A stretch of DNA of 64,000 nt from Unio delphinus (GCA_029339505.1 JAQISU010000164.1:1-64000); one strand, 5' to 3'. Shown: positions 18,001 through 28,736, counted from the stretch's first letter. Program-made: numbers and translations. The notes: generated by a model not told the origin, from the sequence alone.

Positions 18001-18558
18001 ATGGATACCTGGGAACTTTATTATCTTTTGAACCGTAGTTCGTACACTGCTTCTTGGAATCCTGTCGTGTGTGCTAAAGATGAACTACCTCATCGCAAAC
18101 CTCAAGAGAATCAAGCTTATGTCATCAACACAGATGACAGTCATCTTCCAGGAACTCACTGGGTAGCTGTCTACTTTCCTCAAGAGGGTTGTGCGGAGTA
18201 TTTTGATTCGTATGGATTGCCTCCTTTCGAAGATGATATCATTGACTTTATGAGAAGAAATGCTCAGACGACACGATTCAATAATGTGAAATTACAAAGC
18301 ACAGATTCTATGGTGTGTGGACAATATTGTATCTATTATCTACATCATCGCAGTCTTGGATATTCTTTAGAACATTTAGTGACTTATTTTGATCGTCATT
18401 CGTCTCGAAACGATGACAAAGTAGATCGATGGTTTTGTGACCATTATGGTTATCTGTTGTCTTTAGCTAGGAAACGTAGTGTACATCAATCGCCCAATGA
18501 TTTCCAACAGTGGAAATCTCAATTTAATTCACAACGTTGTCAACCATGTCAAAGATAA
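18001..18558 (+). CDS. adenain/Ulp1-like cysteine protease, 185 aa
   Basis: Maturation protease of the C5/C48 (adenovirus protease/SUMO protease) fold. The triad is in order: H53 (GTHWVAV), D69 (EYFDSYG) and C106 (SMVCGQYC), with oxyanion Q99. It is expected to cleave core and pVI-like precursors at Gly-containing sites. The gene closes the morphogenesis block, and an AATAAA follows at 18,637. Confidence 0.93.
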   Translation: MDTWELYYLLNRSSYTASWNPVVCAKDELPHRKPQENQAYVINTDDSHLPGTHWVAVYFPQEGCAEYFDSYGLPPFEDDIIDFMRRNAQTTRFNNVKLQSTDSMVCGQYCIYYLHHRSLGYSLEHLVTYFDRHSSRNDDKVDRWFCDHYGYLLSLARKRSVHQSPNDFQQWKSQFNSQRCQPCQR

Positions 18559-18636
18559 TGTATTGGTGTTATGGAAGAAAAAAAATGTTTTTTCTTTGAA
18601 ATAATGTTTGTTCTTTGAAATAATGTTTGTTATTTG

Positions 18637-18642
18637 AATAAA
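18637..18642 (+). terminator. polyadenylation signal after the protease gene
   Basis: AATAAA, 79 nt after the protease stop. It is a candidate common 3' end for the core block. Confidence 0.6.
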
Positions 18643-18771
18643 AATGTTGTGTTTTGAAAACCAATGCGTCTGTCGTTTGTTTTACATTTGTATTCATATA
18701 AATGCTCTTTGACTTTTCTTTCTATCCCTCACATCAAACTATCTAAACGTTTCAAAACCCTAAACCGCAGA

Positions 18772-18810
18772 GGGGTGTTTTCCATCACGTCCGCGCTTGA
18801 ACCATATAAA
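18772..18810 (+). promoter_or_regulatory. accessory-gene promoter (displaced from its gene)
   Basis: GGGGTGTTTTCCATCACGTC...GCTTGAAC is followed by TATAAA at 18,805-18,810. The same block precedes the genes at 28,824 and (in variant form) 32,682. Its natural gene is probably the one at 27,977, now 9.2 kb downstream because LINE sequence occupies 18,825-27,935. Confidence 0.75.
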
Positions 18811-18824
18811 GCAGGGGTAGTCTG

Positions 18825-19248
18825 ATAAGGCTAGGGCGTGCAAGACGAACGACATCAAGGTGCCAGTTCACAGATCCTTTTCCTCCTCCTCCGCTGCCTG
18901 ACTCCAACACCAGCAAATGACTAGAAGTGGAAACCATTTTTCACTAGTCATCATTCGGTGCCATTGCACCTCTAGCTCTGCATCCTCCGATTGGTTGATA
19001 GGGTTGAGTGCGTGGCTGTTCTATTCCCACTCACCTAGGTCTTTCATTCATGTCGATAGCTCCGTATAGGGTGCGGCATGACGACCAAATTAAATAGCAT
19101 ACTATGTATGCATAAACGCCCGTGGGGATGTGGCACCATTCCTTCCTCACGGGAAAATCTAAATCACTACCATATTAATTGGTAGTGTAAAATAGTGAAC
19201 AAATGACCCTTTGTGGCCGGTTTCACTTAAAACCATAATTCATTCATT
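18825..19248 (+). mobile_element. LINE 3'-tail fragment (LINE-0)
   Basis: This segment aligns with the 3' tails of the two larger LINEs. It has GCATAC-TAT-GTATGC, then a CCCGTG...CACGGG stem, then ACTACCA-TATTAAT-TGGTAGT at 19,166-19,186. It lacks coding sequence and looks like a heavily 5'-truncated insertion. AGTCTG flanks it on both sides (18,819 and 19,251), so its duplication is short or eroded. Confidence 0.65.
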
Positions 19249-19261
19249 CCAGTCTGGCCAT
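19249..19261 (+). repeat. target site duplication of LINE-1, left copy
   Basis: CCAGTCTGGCCAT, exactly repeated at 27,936-27,948. It is part of the 5' leader of the accessory gene at 27,977. Confidence 0.85.
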
Positions 19262-19721
19262 ATCATTCCATCTCTTGCACTCGCCGCTCTGTACTGTACA
19301 GACGTGTTTGTCGCAGCACTCAGAAAATCTCTCACTCAAGCTTTATAGTAACCTGTTACCTGTTTTCGGCAGCCACGGTTTCACAGTGAATCCCGGATAG
19401 CGAGTACCATATCATTCCACAAGTCAAGTAACCAGCTTTCCAAGGAGGATACAGATTTGTTATCAGGATATTCTATTAAGCTACACATCGAATTAAGGTA
19501 AATTGTTAAACCTACGGGTTCAAATTGAGTGCCGCTGACTTAGTTTCTTAACAAAACCCTAACAACTAATATTTAAATACAGACTACTACAGTTAATCTA
19601 TAACTCAGTTTATCATAAATCATAAATACTAAATATTATTTAATTCATCTTCATTACAAGTACTTTAAATTCATAAATATTAGAACCTAAATCCTTCAAC
19701 TCTTCACCAACACCGTATAAA

Positions 19722-21746
19722 ATGCACAGAGATAACGTAAGACTCGCAGCTTTAGTCAAATGTGGGCTTGCAAAGCCTATTCAAACAAATTTGGCAACAA
19801 AAATGGGTGTTATTGACCTCACGCCTCAGCCAAGTAAGAGACCTGTCCAAATCAAACAGTTAAATTTTTTAAAATCGCCTGAATATCGCCTAAGAAAAGA
19901 GCAGGCAGACAAGTTAAATCCCTTATCTCCCGTTAGATTTAATCTAGGGGACAATTTTGCTAATGAAACAAACACCACTATCAAGAAAAACAAACCAGTA
20001 GGTATTAAAATCATTGAGGTTTCAACCACTCAAAACCTAGACGATACTTTACCTTCTGACACACCAACCCCCCATTCCGCTAACTCGGACAAAACCCAGT
20101 CCATACAAAAGGTAGGGACTAAATCTGATAAGGCCAAAAGTACTACCACACCACTCGGCTGTACACAAATGATAGAGGGTAAAACTGTGCAGACCGGAAC
20201 TAAATTAACACAGGCAAAATTTACCTACGCCCAAATACTTAAAACTGGCAGGAAAGTAGGTCAAATCCAAGCAGACAAAGCTACATTGTACCATAGTAGC
20301 CAAATACCAGAAACATCTGCAAGTAATAGAGAGAGCAAAACAGCTAAAACGGTACAACATATAGAAAACTCCCCCCCCGCTTACAAAGGAAAGGGGAAAC
20401 AGGCGCTAAACCCCAAATATCAAAGACCTGCTAAAAACTCTTCAAAAACTGAAAACAAAAAACAAGTCAGCTCACATTACACAAAAATAAATAAACACTA
20501 TCATAACGTGGATATGACAGTGTTTCTAAAGGGCAAAACAAGCACAATATTTGATCTCACAACCATCAGTATTGCTAAGGCATTACTGAAGGTTCATTCA
20601 GGGCAATGCAAAATTGTACGCCCTAAAACCAATTACATAATTTTGCATTGCAGCACACGTGCACAAGTTGCAAAATTTTTGGAAATAAATAAACTTTGCG
20701 GTATGCCAGTAATTATGGAGCTGCACAAAAAAGCTAAAACATCTCAAGTTACCAAAATCAACAACAACAACAACAAAATCAACAACCACAACAACAATAA
20801 CAATAAAAGTCCAAAAGTAAATAAAGTGCAACAGCAAAGTGAAATTAAACAACAGGAACAACAACAACAACAACAAAGAGAAATCAAACAGCAAAAACAA
20901 CAACAACAACAACAACAAACCCGACCAATAAAATACAAGGCAGTAATGAAATTAAAGGGCCAAATGGCAACATGCACCACTCAACAAATCAAAGACAAAA
21001 TTACACAAGGAGGAAATAAAGTTACTAAAATCTACAAAATAGGTAAAAATCAAAAAGCTACAGATCAAACTGTGGTGGTTGTTGAATCAACAACGCCAAT
21101 ACCAGCAATAATCAAAGTAGGATCTCTGGGAATATATCATAAAACTCAGTCATTTGTGAATAAAGTAAGATTCTGTACAAATTGCCAGCATTGGGGTCAC
21201 TATAAGGTCGCTTGTACCTTTAAACATAGATGCGAAAACTGTGGTGGACCACATACAGGACAATGCAAAAGAGAACAACCTAAATGTGGTAATTGTAAGG
21301 AAGACCATCCCTCTAGCTCTATTAAATGTAGTGCTGCTATTTTTGAAAACGAGGTCATAACTCTTATGAACTCGTCTAATTATGATTATATCACAGCACG
21401 AAATATAATAAATCTTCAAAACCAAAATACTAAAAATCCAAAAAAACAGGAAAAGACAACTCCTACTCCAACATCAACTGTAATTGGCCAAACTATAGAA
21501 ATAACAGAGGTTACTAATAAAACAACCTCTAATAGCCAAACTCAAACAGAAAATTCTATAGACCTTACAGATAATCTGGGTCTAAATACAATAGGCCTAG
21601 CTATTTCTCAAATAGGTCGTTACATTAGTAACGCACAAAACAAAAACAGTAGTTATTTATCTACCCTCACGAACGGGCTCCATGTCCTTATCCAACACGT
21701 AGAGGAGGGTATAAAATCAGGAAAGTTATTAAACCAACATGAATAA
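19722..21746 (+). CDS. LINE-1 ORF1, gag-like nucleic-acid-binding protein, 674 aa
   Basis: Binds LINE RNA in the retrotransposition particle. Three cysteine knuckles lie near residues 485-535 (CTNCQHWGHYKVAC, CENCGGPHTGQC, CGNCKEDHPSSSIKC), after a Gln/Asn-rich low-complexity region at about 345-405. The N-terminal half is Lys/Thr-rich and disordered. The stop overlaps the ORF2 start by 8 nt (CATGAATAA), so ORF2 is probably translated by reinitiation. Confidence 0.88.
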   Translation: MHRDNVRLAALVKCGLAKPIQTNLATKMGVIDLTPQPSKRPVQIKQLNFLKSPEYRLRKEQADKLNPLSPVRFNLGDNFANETNTTIKKNKPVGIKIIEVSTTQNLDDTLPSDTPTPHSANSDKTQSIQKVGTKSDKAKSTTTPLGCTQMIEGKTVQTGTKLTQAKFTYAQILKTGRKVGQIQADKATLYHSSQIPETSASNRESKTAKTVQHIENSPPAYKGKGKQALNPKYQRPAKNSSKTENKKQVSSHYTKINKHYHNVDMTVFLKGKTSTIFDLTTISIAKALLKVHSGQCKIVRPKTNYIILHCSTRAQVAKFLEINKLCGMPVIMELHKKAKTSQVTKINNNNNKINNHNNNNNKSPKVNKVQQQSEIKQQEQQQQQQREIKQQKQQQQQQQTRPIKYKAVMKLKGQMATCTTQQIKDKITQGGNKVTKIYKIGKNQKATDQTVVVVESTTPIPAIIKVGSLGIYHKTQSFVNKVRFCTNCQHWGHYKVACTFKHRCENCGGPHTGQCKREQPKCGNCKEDHPSSSIKCSAAIFENEVITLMNSSNYDYITARNIINLQNQNTKNPKKQEKTTPTPTSTVIGQTIEITEVTNKTTSNSQTQTENSIDLTDNLGLNTIGLAISQIGRYISNAQNKNSSYLSTLTNGLHVLIQHVEEGIKSGKLLNQHE

Positions 21747-24700
21747 TACAACAAAAGTAGTAACCAACTCTCACTCTAATACCACAAATTTAACCATATG
21801 GCAATGGAATTCGCGTAGTCTAGTTATTAATATTAATGAATTAAAATTAAAACTAATTAATACTTTAATAAAACCAGATCTAATTTGTATTCAGGAAACT
21901 AAAATAACAAATAAAACTAAAACATTACCGACAATTGTAGGATATTCACCTGGATTTTTTCAACATAGGAATGAGGGTCAGGGAGGGGGACTTGTTATAT
22001 ATCTTAATAATAACATACCCTCTGCAACAATAGTCCCAATTAACCTACAAGCAATTAATAATTCTGCAATAGAGGTACAAGCTTTGCAAATTAATACAGG
22101 CAAGTTTAAATTTATTTTATATAACTTATATGATCCTGGACATGATATTGCACTAACTCATAAATTAGCATTGAAAGCGCTTAAACTGCATATAGGACAA
22201 AATGAAGCTATGGTGTTAGGTGATTTTAATTCTTACAATGTTACATGGGGAAGTGAATCAACAAATAATAGAGGTAAAAGAGTACAAAATTGGATTAATA
22301 AAACGAAACTTGTATTACTCAATGATGGTACTAAAACAAGACTTAATCCGGTAGATGGCACTTTAGCAGCCTTAGATCTCACACTATGTACTCCCAAACT
22401 TGCTCAATTAGCATCTTGGAGTGTTGATCAAGAAGATAGTATGGGCAGTGATCATTTTCTTATAATAACCAAATTACAAAATTCTGCTCAACTGCAAAAT
22501 GATAATAAACTCCCAAAATGGAACTACCAAAAAGCAGATTGGAATAAGTTTCAACAAAATATTAAATATGAAACACTTGAGGGCATTAAAAATGAAAATA
22601 TAGATCATTACTATGATAACATAATTAATGCTATAACAAGGGCAGCTAATGCCTCAATACCTAAAACAAAAGGTAATCCCACTAAACTTAGAGTCCCTTG
22701 GTGGAATAATGACATTAGTGTAATGAGGAAAAATAAACGTAAAGCACTTAATAAATTTAAACGTACTAATAATACACAGCATTTTAAAGAATATCAAAAA
22801 ATAGAAACTGAACTTAAAAATGTTATTAAAAAAGCTAAGCAAGATACTTGGAGACAATATTGCAGTACCTTTGATTATAAAACAAACTCAAAACAAGTCT
22901 GGGACAAAATTAGAATAATAAGGGGTAAGCATACTAACAATACCCCAAAAATAAATAATACCAATAATCACAAAGAGCAAGCTGACTCATTAGCAAAGCA
23001 CTTCCAAGATATGAGTAGTAATAAAAATCACACTAAGGAATTTCAGGAACATAGATCTAAAATTGAAATAAATAATAAAAATACATTCTCAGATATGGGA
23101 ACTAAAAAGTCCTATCTAAATGATAAAATTACAATTAATGAATGGTATCAAGCTCTTAAAACCAAAAAAGATACATCACCTGGAGAAGATACCATAGGAT
23201 ATTCAGTATATAAGAAGTTACCACTTAAATTTGTTAAGATAATACTTGATATGTATAATCAAATTTGGGAGACAGGAAAACTACCTATTAAATGGAAAAC
23301 AGCAGTAGTAGTACCAATATTAAAACAAAACAAAGATAGGAATGATGTAAATTCATATCGTCCTATCTCTCTTACCAATAATATATGTAAAATAATGGAA
23401 ATAATAATAAATAATAGACTTAAATATCACCTAGAAATCAACAATTTCATATCCAAGAATCAATGTGGTTTTAGAAATAATAGATCTACTATAGATCAAC
23501 TTATTAAATTAGAAACAGCAATTAAATTAGCTTTTAATAATCATCAAAAAAAAAATAGAAACCTCATTGCTGTATTCTTAGACATGGAAAAAGCTTTTGA
23601 CTTAGTATGGACTAAAGGTCTACTAACTAAATTAAACAAATATGGTATAACCGGTAATATATTTAATTTTATCAAAGATTTTCTAACTGAACGTAAAATT
23701 ATAACTAGAGTAGGAACAACATACTCTGAAAAGTATGTATTAGATAATGGTACACCCCAAGGGAGCGTACTCAGCCCCACCTTATTTAATATCATGATTA
23801 ATGATCTAGATACAAATCTAGCTACCTCCAATATTGACCTATCTCAGTTTGCGGATGATAGTGCACTATGGCGCGCTGGAGATCCCAATAATCAAAAACA
23901 TATTGCTGAGATACAACAAACCTTAGACAATATTGGTAGTTGGGCTGATAAATGGGGATTTAAATTTTCACATACAAAAACAGTCGCAGTTGTATTCTCT
24001 CCCTTTAACTATAATAAAATATATCCTAAACTTACTCTCCAAAATCAAAATATAGTTTTCGTAAAAGTAGTTAAATTTCTAGGGATGTATTTTGATCAAA
24101 ACATGAAATGGAAATACCATATTAATTATTTAATTAGTAGATGTAACCTTGATCTAAATCTAATTAGAAGTATCCAAGGCACACATTGGGGTGCTTGTCA
24201 AAATACAATAATGACCCTATATAGATCTTTGATACGTTCAAAGATCGATTATGGGTGTCATGTTTATGCCACAGCATCGCCAGCTTTACTAAATAAAATT
24301 ACCTCAATTCAGCGTAAAGCCCTTCTCCTTGCAACTAAAGCACTACCATCTACTTCCACAGAAGAATTACAAATTCTTACTGGCGAACCATCATTACATC
24401 TCAGAAGACAGGAAATCATGTTAAGATATGTAGCTAGACTGTCAACCCAAAATGATGAGCACCCTACTTTAAAGGCAATTAAAAAATGTACTAAACCACT
24501 TATTAAACGGGGCAAATACTCCACTTCATTTGGCAAACAAATTCTTCGTCTTAAAACAAATTTACCAACTGATATATTTAATGTACAGCAAACTAAAAAT
24601 CCCATTATAATTCCATGGAGATTAAAAACAATAAAAGTAGACACCACTCTACAAGATAAAGGAATTAAATTACAGGACTCCCACTATCTTAAAATGCTTG

Positions 24701-25614
24701 CCAATGAAAAGCTAAATAATGAATATAAAAATTATGTCAAAATATATACGGATGGGTCTAAAAAACTAGACCCTGCAAGAACGGCAGCATCATGGGTTAT
24801 TCCTGAGTTCACTGTTAAACAAGGAATGCGACTACCTGATTACTGCTCCATATACACTGTTGAGTTCTGGGCTATACTTCAGGCATTAAAATGGATACAA
24901 CACTCTAAATTAACCTCAAAAAAATTTCTTATTGTTAGTGATTCATTAAGTGTTCTAAAAACAATTAGCACAAACAACTCTAACAGCAGAAAATTTTTTC
25001 TATATTTATTTCAGTATCAAATAAGCAAACTTAGCATTCAAGATATTGAAATAGACTTTCTATGGGTGCCATCACATATAGATATAAAAGGAAATGATTT
25101 GGCAGATCAAATAGCAAAAGAAAAACTAAATGAATTGACACAAGAACAGGTTCCTTACAGCCATACAGAGATATATAAATTTATTACTGATATGATAAAT
25201 AATATGTGGCAAACTAACTGGAATAACTCAATAAAAGGGAGAGTACTTTATAACATTATGAAAACAGTTAAAAGGAAAGTTACTCCTATAGGTAAGACAA
25301 GAACTCAGCAAATTAAAATGAATAGGCTAATGGTAGGAAAAACAAAACTGGCTAACAGTTTTGGAAAATATTTAGGACCATTTCCACACAATATTAACTG
25401 TTTTATGTGTAACCAAGTGGAAGATTTGGATCATATCTTTAATAAATGTCTTAAAAACATCACATATAGAAATATCCTTAAAAATAAATTGAAAATAAGT
25501 AAATCAACTAAATTATATCCAAAACTTCTTGATCTAAATCAACCTAATATGCAAATGACTGTTACTTATATTATGGATTTTATTACAAACTCAAATCTAA
25601 TGTATAAAATATAA
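21739..25614 (+). CDS. LINE-1 ORF2: APE endonuclease, reverse transcriptase, RNase H, 1291 aa
   Basis: The endonuclease shows QETK near residue 53, LGDFNSYN near 160 and GSDHFL near 236. The reverse transcriptase shows FLDMEKAFD, GTPQGSVLSPTLF and the catalytic FADDS near 705. RNase H carries IYTDGSK near 1003, the VEFWA glutamate and SDSLSVL. A C-terminal Cys/His motif (CFMCNQVEDLDHIFNKC) follows. RNase H after RT points to the I-type superfamily rather than typical Jockey. All catalytic residues look present. Confidence 0.93.
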   Translation: MNNTTKVVTNSHSNTTNLTIWQWNSRSLVININELKLKLINTLIKPDLICIQETKITNKTKTLPTIVGYSPGFFQHRNEGQGGGLVIYLNNNIPSATIVPINLQAINNSAIEVQALQINTGKFKFILYNLYDPGHDIALTHKLALKALKLHIGQNEAMVLGDFNSYNVTWGSESTNNRGKRVQNWINKTKLVLLNDGTKTRLNPVDGTLAALDLTLCTPKLAQLASWSVDQEDSMGSDHFLIITKLQNSAQLQNDNKLPKWNYQKADWNKFQQNIKYETLEGIKNENIDHYYDNIINAITRAANASIPKTKGNPTKLRVPWWNNDISVMRKNKRKALNKFKRTNNTQHFKEYQKIETELKNVIKKAKQDTWRQYCSTFDYKTNSKQVWDKIRIIRGKHTNNTPKINNTNNHKEQADSLAKHFQDMSSNKNHTKEFQEHRSKIEINNKNTFSDMGTKKSYLNDKITINEWYQALKTKKDTSPGEDTIGYSVYKKLPLKFVKIILDMYNQIWETGKLPIKWKTAVVVPILKQNKDRNDVNSYRPISLTNNICKIMEIIINNRLKYHLEINNFISKNQCGFRNNRSTIDQLIKLETAIKLAFNNHQKKNRNLIAVFLDMEKAFDLVWTKGLLTKLNKYGITGNIFNFIKDFLTERKIITRVGTTYSEKYVLDNGTPQGSVLSPTLFNIMINDLDTNLATSNIDLSQFADDSALWRAGDPNNQKHIAEIQQTLDNIGSWADKWGFKFSHTKTVAVVFSPFNYNKIYPKLTLQNQNIVFVKVVKFLGMYFDQNMKWKYHINYLISRCNLDLNLIRSIQGTHWGACQNTIMTLYRSLIRSKIDYGCHVYATASPALLNKITSIQRKALLLATKALPSTSTEELQILTGEPSLHLRRQEIMLRYVARLSTQNDEHPTLKAIKKCTKPLIKRGKYSTSFGKQILRLKTNLPTDIFNVQQTKNPIIIPWRLKTIKVDTTLQDKGIKLQDSHYLKMLANEKLNNEYKNYVKIYTDGSKKLDPARTAASWVIPEFTVKQGMRLPDYCSIYTVEFWAILQALKWIQHSKLTSKKFLIVSDSLSVLKTISTNNSNSRKFFLYLFQYQISKLSIQDIEIDFLWVPSHIDIKGNDLADQIAKEKLNELTQEQVPYSHTEIYKFITDMINNMWQTNWNNSIKGRVLYNIMKTVKRKVTPIGKTRTQQIKMNRLMVGKTKLANSFGKYLGPFPHNINCFMCNQVEDLDHIFNKCLKNITYRNILKNKLKISKSTKLYPKLLDLNQPNMQMTVTYIMDFITNSNLMYKI

Positions 25615-25650
25615 TAATGCTTCAACATACATTAATATAATTAAAAGAAA

Positions 25651-26150
25651 TTCAATGGCCTGTGACTCTGATTGATGCATAATATGGGTGGGTATAGATA
25701 CATTAGTTCATAGTGAACTGATACGTTACTCACGAGTCTATATCTGCTCACTATGGTGCTCTGCAGAGATCATCGCTATGTAGGGTTTGGTTAGATATAA
25801 ACTAATTATTAAATAAAACATACAATTAAAACAATTTTCAATGGCCTGTGACTCTGGTTGATGCATGATATGGGTGGGTATAGATAATTTAGTTCATAAT
25901 GAACTGATACGTTACTCACGAGTCTATACCTGCTCACTGTGGTGCTCTACAGAGATCATCGCTATGTAGGTTTTGGTTAGCTATCAAATAATTATTAAAT
26001 AAAACATACAATTAAAATAAGTTTCAATGGCCTGTGACTCTGATTGATGCATGATATGGGTGGGTATAGATAAATTAGTTCATAATGAACTGATACGTTA
26101 CTCACGAGTCTATATCCGCTCATTATGGTGCTCTGCAGAGATCATCGCTA
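25651..26150 (+). repeat. three 186-bp tandem repeats in the LINE-1 3' UTR
   Basis: Units begin TTCAATGGCCTGTGACTCTG at 25,651, 25,837 and 26,023; the last is truncated. Each contains the hairpin AGTTCA...TGAACT and a GGTATAGA/TCTATACC-type pairing. Confidence 0.85.
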
Positions 26151-27324
26151 TAAATTACTAAATTGAACTGTAGTCTGTAAACAATTACTAACACCTTACT
26201 CACCACTTTCTTGTTGGAGCAAAGTCATTGGCACTTGATATTCTAAAGTATAATAGAACTTTACACAAAGTGTGGCCAGCTTAGGAATATCAATGGAGTT
26301 CATGGCGCTATCCTTGAGGACAATGAAAACGTGGAGGACGGACTACAGATTCATAGGATTATACAACAGTCCTTTTCAGGGCTATTTTATTCTTGTTATG
26401 TTCTTGTTCTCTTAATATTAGTATAGTTGTATTGATGCTAATCTTAGTATAGTTTGTATTGATGATAATTTTGTTAACATGTTATTATTATATTTATTGT
26501 TTACTAATATTGTATTAAATTTTTTACTAATACAACCATGTTATACTAAAGATACTGTTATTTACTTTTTACTGACCTTTAGTTATAGCTTACTAATATT
26601 GTTAATATACTCGTGTTGTTAATGTCATTGTTGTAATTGTATTGTCAATGTGATATATCTATTCCCCCCTTTTTTGTGTATTCTTTGGGATTTGGTGAAG
26701 ATCAGTGGAACAGTGGAGATACGGGTATTCCAAGCCTGGATTGGAGAAATATATGTGTACAGCCTAGTACACCTCTGTATATATCCACTCAATTAATTTC
26801 TCAGGGAAGCTGATGTTGAACCTTTTCCCTTCTCATTCTGTACTATGTATTGTCTTCTTGTTATATGTTATTACAACATGAATTCTCATAATCTCGATTG
26901 GTACGAGAATTCCATTTGATTAACCAATATCAATATTGAATTGATCCTTTCGGAGCACACCTTACCAAATTAACAACTTTAACAATCCACCGTGAACAAC
27001 TGATGCAGTCACTCTGACATAGTATAGGTATTTTGTTTTTTCATAGGGTGAATTACCCTCGAAAGAAGGGCTTTTCACCGGCCAAAGGAGGATGGTGGAG
27101 ACTCATATAGTACATTCAGTACTTACTTACTGATATAGTGTTAAGTTTTTGGAAAATTCAGTAACTTATATAGTTTTGACATAATTGCATAGGTGGCTAA
27201 CACATTATTGGTGAATAGGGAATTCCACTAATACAACTGGATAATTGAATAGAGTCATAGGGAATGCAGCCTCATGGACAGCACACATGTACGTACACAC
27301 ACTTCTGTCCCTCTTAGTTAATAT
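26151..27324 (+). other. remaining LINE-1 3' UTR
   Basis: Non-coding and AT-rich. A histone-like stem-loop (AGTCCTTTTCAGGGCT) occurs at 26,368-26,383 without a clear purine-rich downstream element. No convincing gene is present. Confidence 0.5.
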
Positions 27325-27375
27325 AAGGTAGTCTTAATCCAGGACTATCAGGCTCCCGCAACACAATGTTGCAAA
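27325..27375 (+). ncRNA. two-hairpin RNA motif, copy A (LINE-1 3' UTR)
   Basis: A GGTAGTC...GACTATC hairpin is followed by GCAAC-ACAAT-GTTGC. It is the same two-stem motif as the three copies at 31,918-32,180, with different stem bases that still pair. Confidence 0.65.
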
Positions 27376-27785
27376 TAAATGTTACACACTAAATAACATC
27401 AAAACAATGCAAAACACAACTTTATAGCACATACATTCTGATACATGTCCTATGAGGTTGTAAAGTAGCCAAGCACCTAAGGTGTGCCTCTTGTTTCTTC
27501 GTATTGGGGTCCGGGTTGCGTTCGCCCCCTCTTCGTGCTGGACGACGATTGCAGTGCCTTGGAGCTTGCAGCTTCCTGAACTGGACCTTTCCGCCTTTGC
27601 CGCTTCCGGACATGACATTACTAGCGAAGTGAGAAAATTCTCCTTGCTACCTTTAATAATACATCGATTGGAACTTAACTGGGGGTGGATGTGTGTAGTG
27701 CCAGTCCTATCCACTCTATAGGCTACCATCTCCCTTGATAGTTACTTTTTAGTAATTCAGGGGAACGCCTAACAAAGACTGAAAT

Positions 27786-27935
27786 GTGGTGCAATTAAGC
27801 ACTCAAACCCTAAGGGGAGGGAGTGCATCCTTCCCCTCCCTGAAGGAACTAAATGGACACCGATATGGTGTCTATAAAAGCTGCACATATGTCTCTAGTA
27901 GACGGCTGCAGCTATAAAACAACCAAGTCAGTCAG
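27786..27935 (+). ncRNA. LINE-1 terminal 3' tail structure
   Basis: Three consecutive stems: GTGC-AATTAA-GCAC, GGGAGGG...CCCCTCCC, and GACACC-GATAT-GGTGTC (27,856-27,872). LINE-0 and LINE-2 tails show the same three stems with different bases. The TATAAAAG at 27,873 is part of this tail and not a promoter. Confidence 0.65.
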
Positions 27936-27948
27936 CCAGTCTGGCCAT
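27936..27948 (+). repeat. target site duplication of LINE-1, right copy
   Basis: CCAGTCTGGCCAT, matching 19,249-19,261. It continues directly into the leader of the 27,977 gene. Confidence 0.85.
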
Positions 27949-27976
27949 CCATTGTTTGACTCATCCTATAACGAAG

Positions 27977-28336
27977 ATGTGCTCAAGACTAGCTAAGCTG
28001 AACGAAGCTTATGTCACTCTGCATCGTATCAGACACAATCTGATGCCAAAGCCTGAAGAGATTGAGAATGTAAGAATGCTACAAGTAACGGAAGACCTCA
28101 TAGAAGAACTCTTCAGAGAGGAAATTCAAAAAGAGAAAGAAGAATGGACTGAGAAGTATCGACTTCAAAAGCAGCAGAGAGAGCAGAGAGAACAGCATCA
28201 GCAGCATCAGCAACAGCAGCAGGAACCAGACAGAAGTTTTGTCGACTGTCGTGTGGACACGAAAGAGTTCTCTTTCTCTTTCCGAAGAAGCAGACCCTAT
28301 CGTGTAGCCAAACGAGGACGCAATCTTAGACGATAA
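27977..28336 (+). CDS. Gln-rich coiled-coil accessory protein, 119 aa
   Basis: Unknown family. An N-terminal helical region (MCSRLAKLNEAYVTLHRIRH) is followed by an acidic helix, a Gln/His run (about residues 73-90) and a basic C-terminus (RRSRPYRVAKRGRNLRR). The N-terminus resembles that of the next gene (28,824), so they are probably paralogues. The ATG at 27,977 (GAAGATGTGC) is the first after the LINE target site. Its promoter is most likely the one at 18,772, cut off by the LINE insertions, so the gene may now be silent or driven from LINE sequence. A histone-type stem-loop starts 42 nt after the stop. Confidence 0.72.
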   Translation: MCSRLAKLNEAYVTLHRIRHNLMPKPEEIENVRMLQVTEDLIEELFREEIQKEKEEWTEKYRLQKQQREQREQHQQHQQQQQEPDRSFVDCRVDTKEFSFSFRRSRPYRVAKRGRNLRR

Positions 28337-28377
28337 AAGATTGTCATCCTTCCTCGTACACACAAACACAAAAAAAC

Positions 28378-28393
28378 AGCCCTTTTCAGGGCT
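28378..28393 (+). terminator. histone-type 3' stem-loop after the 27,977 gene
   Basis: AGCCCTTTTCAGGGCT forms a perfect six-pair stem with a four-base loop, then ACCCA and the purine-rich CTCGAAAAGAATT. Confidence 0.85.
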
Positions 28394-28582
28394 ACCCAAT
28401 ATTCTCGAAAAGAATTAATTATTCAATTTGCTTATGGTGTGAGGAAGTTAGAAAAAAATAGAAGTGAGTCTATAATCACTGTCTCTTTTAACTTTTGTTT
28501 TGAAGTGCGTCTATAAGCACAACGTATTTTTTCAAAATAACTTGTTCAATGTATAATTAATAGGAGCCAAGTATAAAAGTGT

Positions 28583-28736
28583 GGGGTGTTTTCTTTTAAG
28601 TCCGCGTGTTTTGTTTTTTTGGTAATGATAGGGATAATGTAAGTTTTTTGGAACGTAAAGGGGTGTTTTCTTTTAAGTCCGCGTGTTTTGTTTTTTTGGT
28701 AATGATAGGGATAATGTAAGTTTTTTGGAACGTAAA
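28583..28736 (+). repeat. two 77-bp tandem copies of an upstream promoter block
   Basis: GGGGTGTTTTCTTTTAAGTC units start at 28,583 and 28,660. The third start, at 28,737, is the functional-looking promoter with CACGTCCG and TATA. Amplified upstream elements may act as enhancer-like copies. Confidence 0.8.

Larger units (their letters stand above)
19262..27935 (+). mobile_element. full-length LINE-1: gag-like ORF1, EN-RT-RNaseH ORF2, long structured 3' UTR
   Basis: An 8.7-kb non-LTR retrotransposon between 13-bp duplications. It contains a 460-bp 5' leader, ORF1 with zinc knuckles, ORF2 with endonuclease, reverse transcriptase and RNase H (an I/Nimb-like layout), and a 2.3-kb 3' UTR. The UTR has three 186-bp repeats at 25,651-26,150 and no long poly(A) tail. 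Both ORFs are open, so it may have been active recently. It is strongly AT-rich compared with the surrounding Polinton genes. Confidence 0.88.

Noticed and set aside
19258..19422. CCATATCATTCCA repeated at 19,258 and 19,410 as a small insertion
   Set aside because: No recognisable element lies between the copies. It may be a 5' UTR repeat of LINE-1.
27873..27880. TATAAAAG as promoter of the 27,977 gene
   Set aside because: It lies within the LINE-1 3' tail, left of the right target duplication. The matching promoter is at 18,772.
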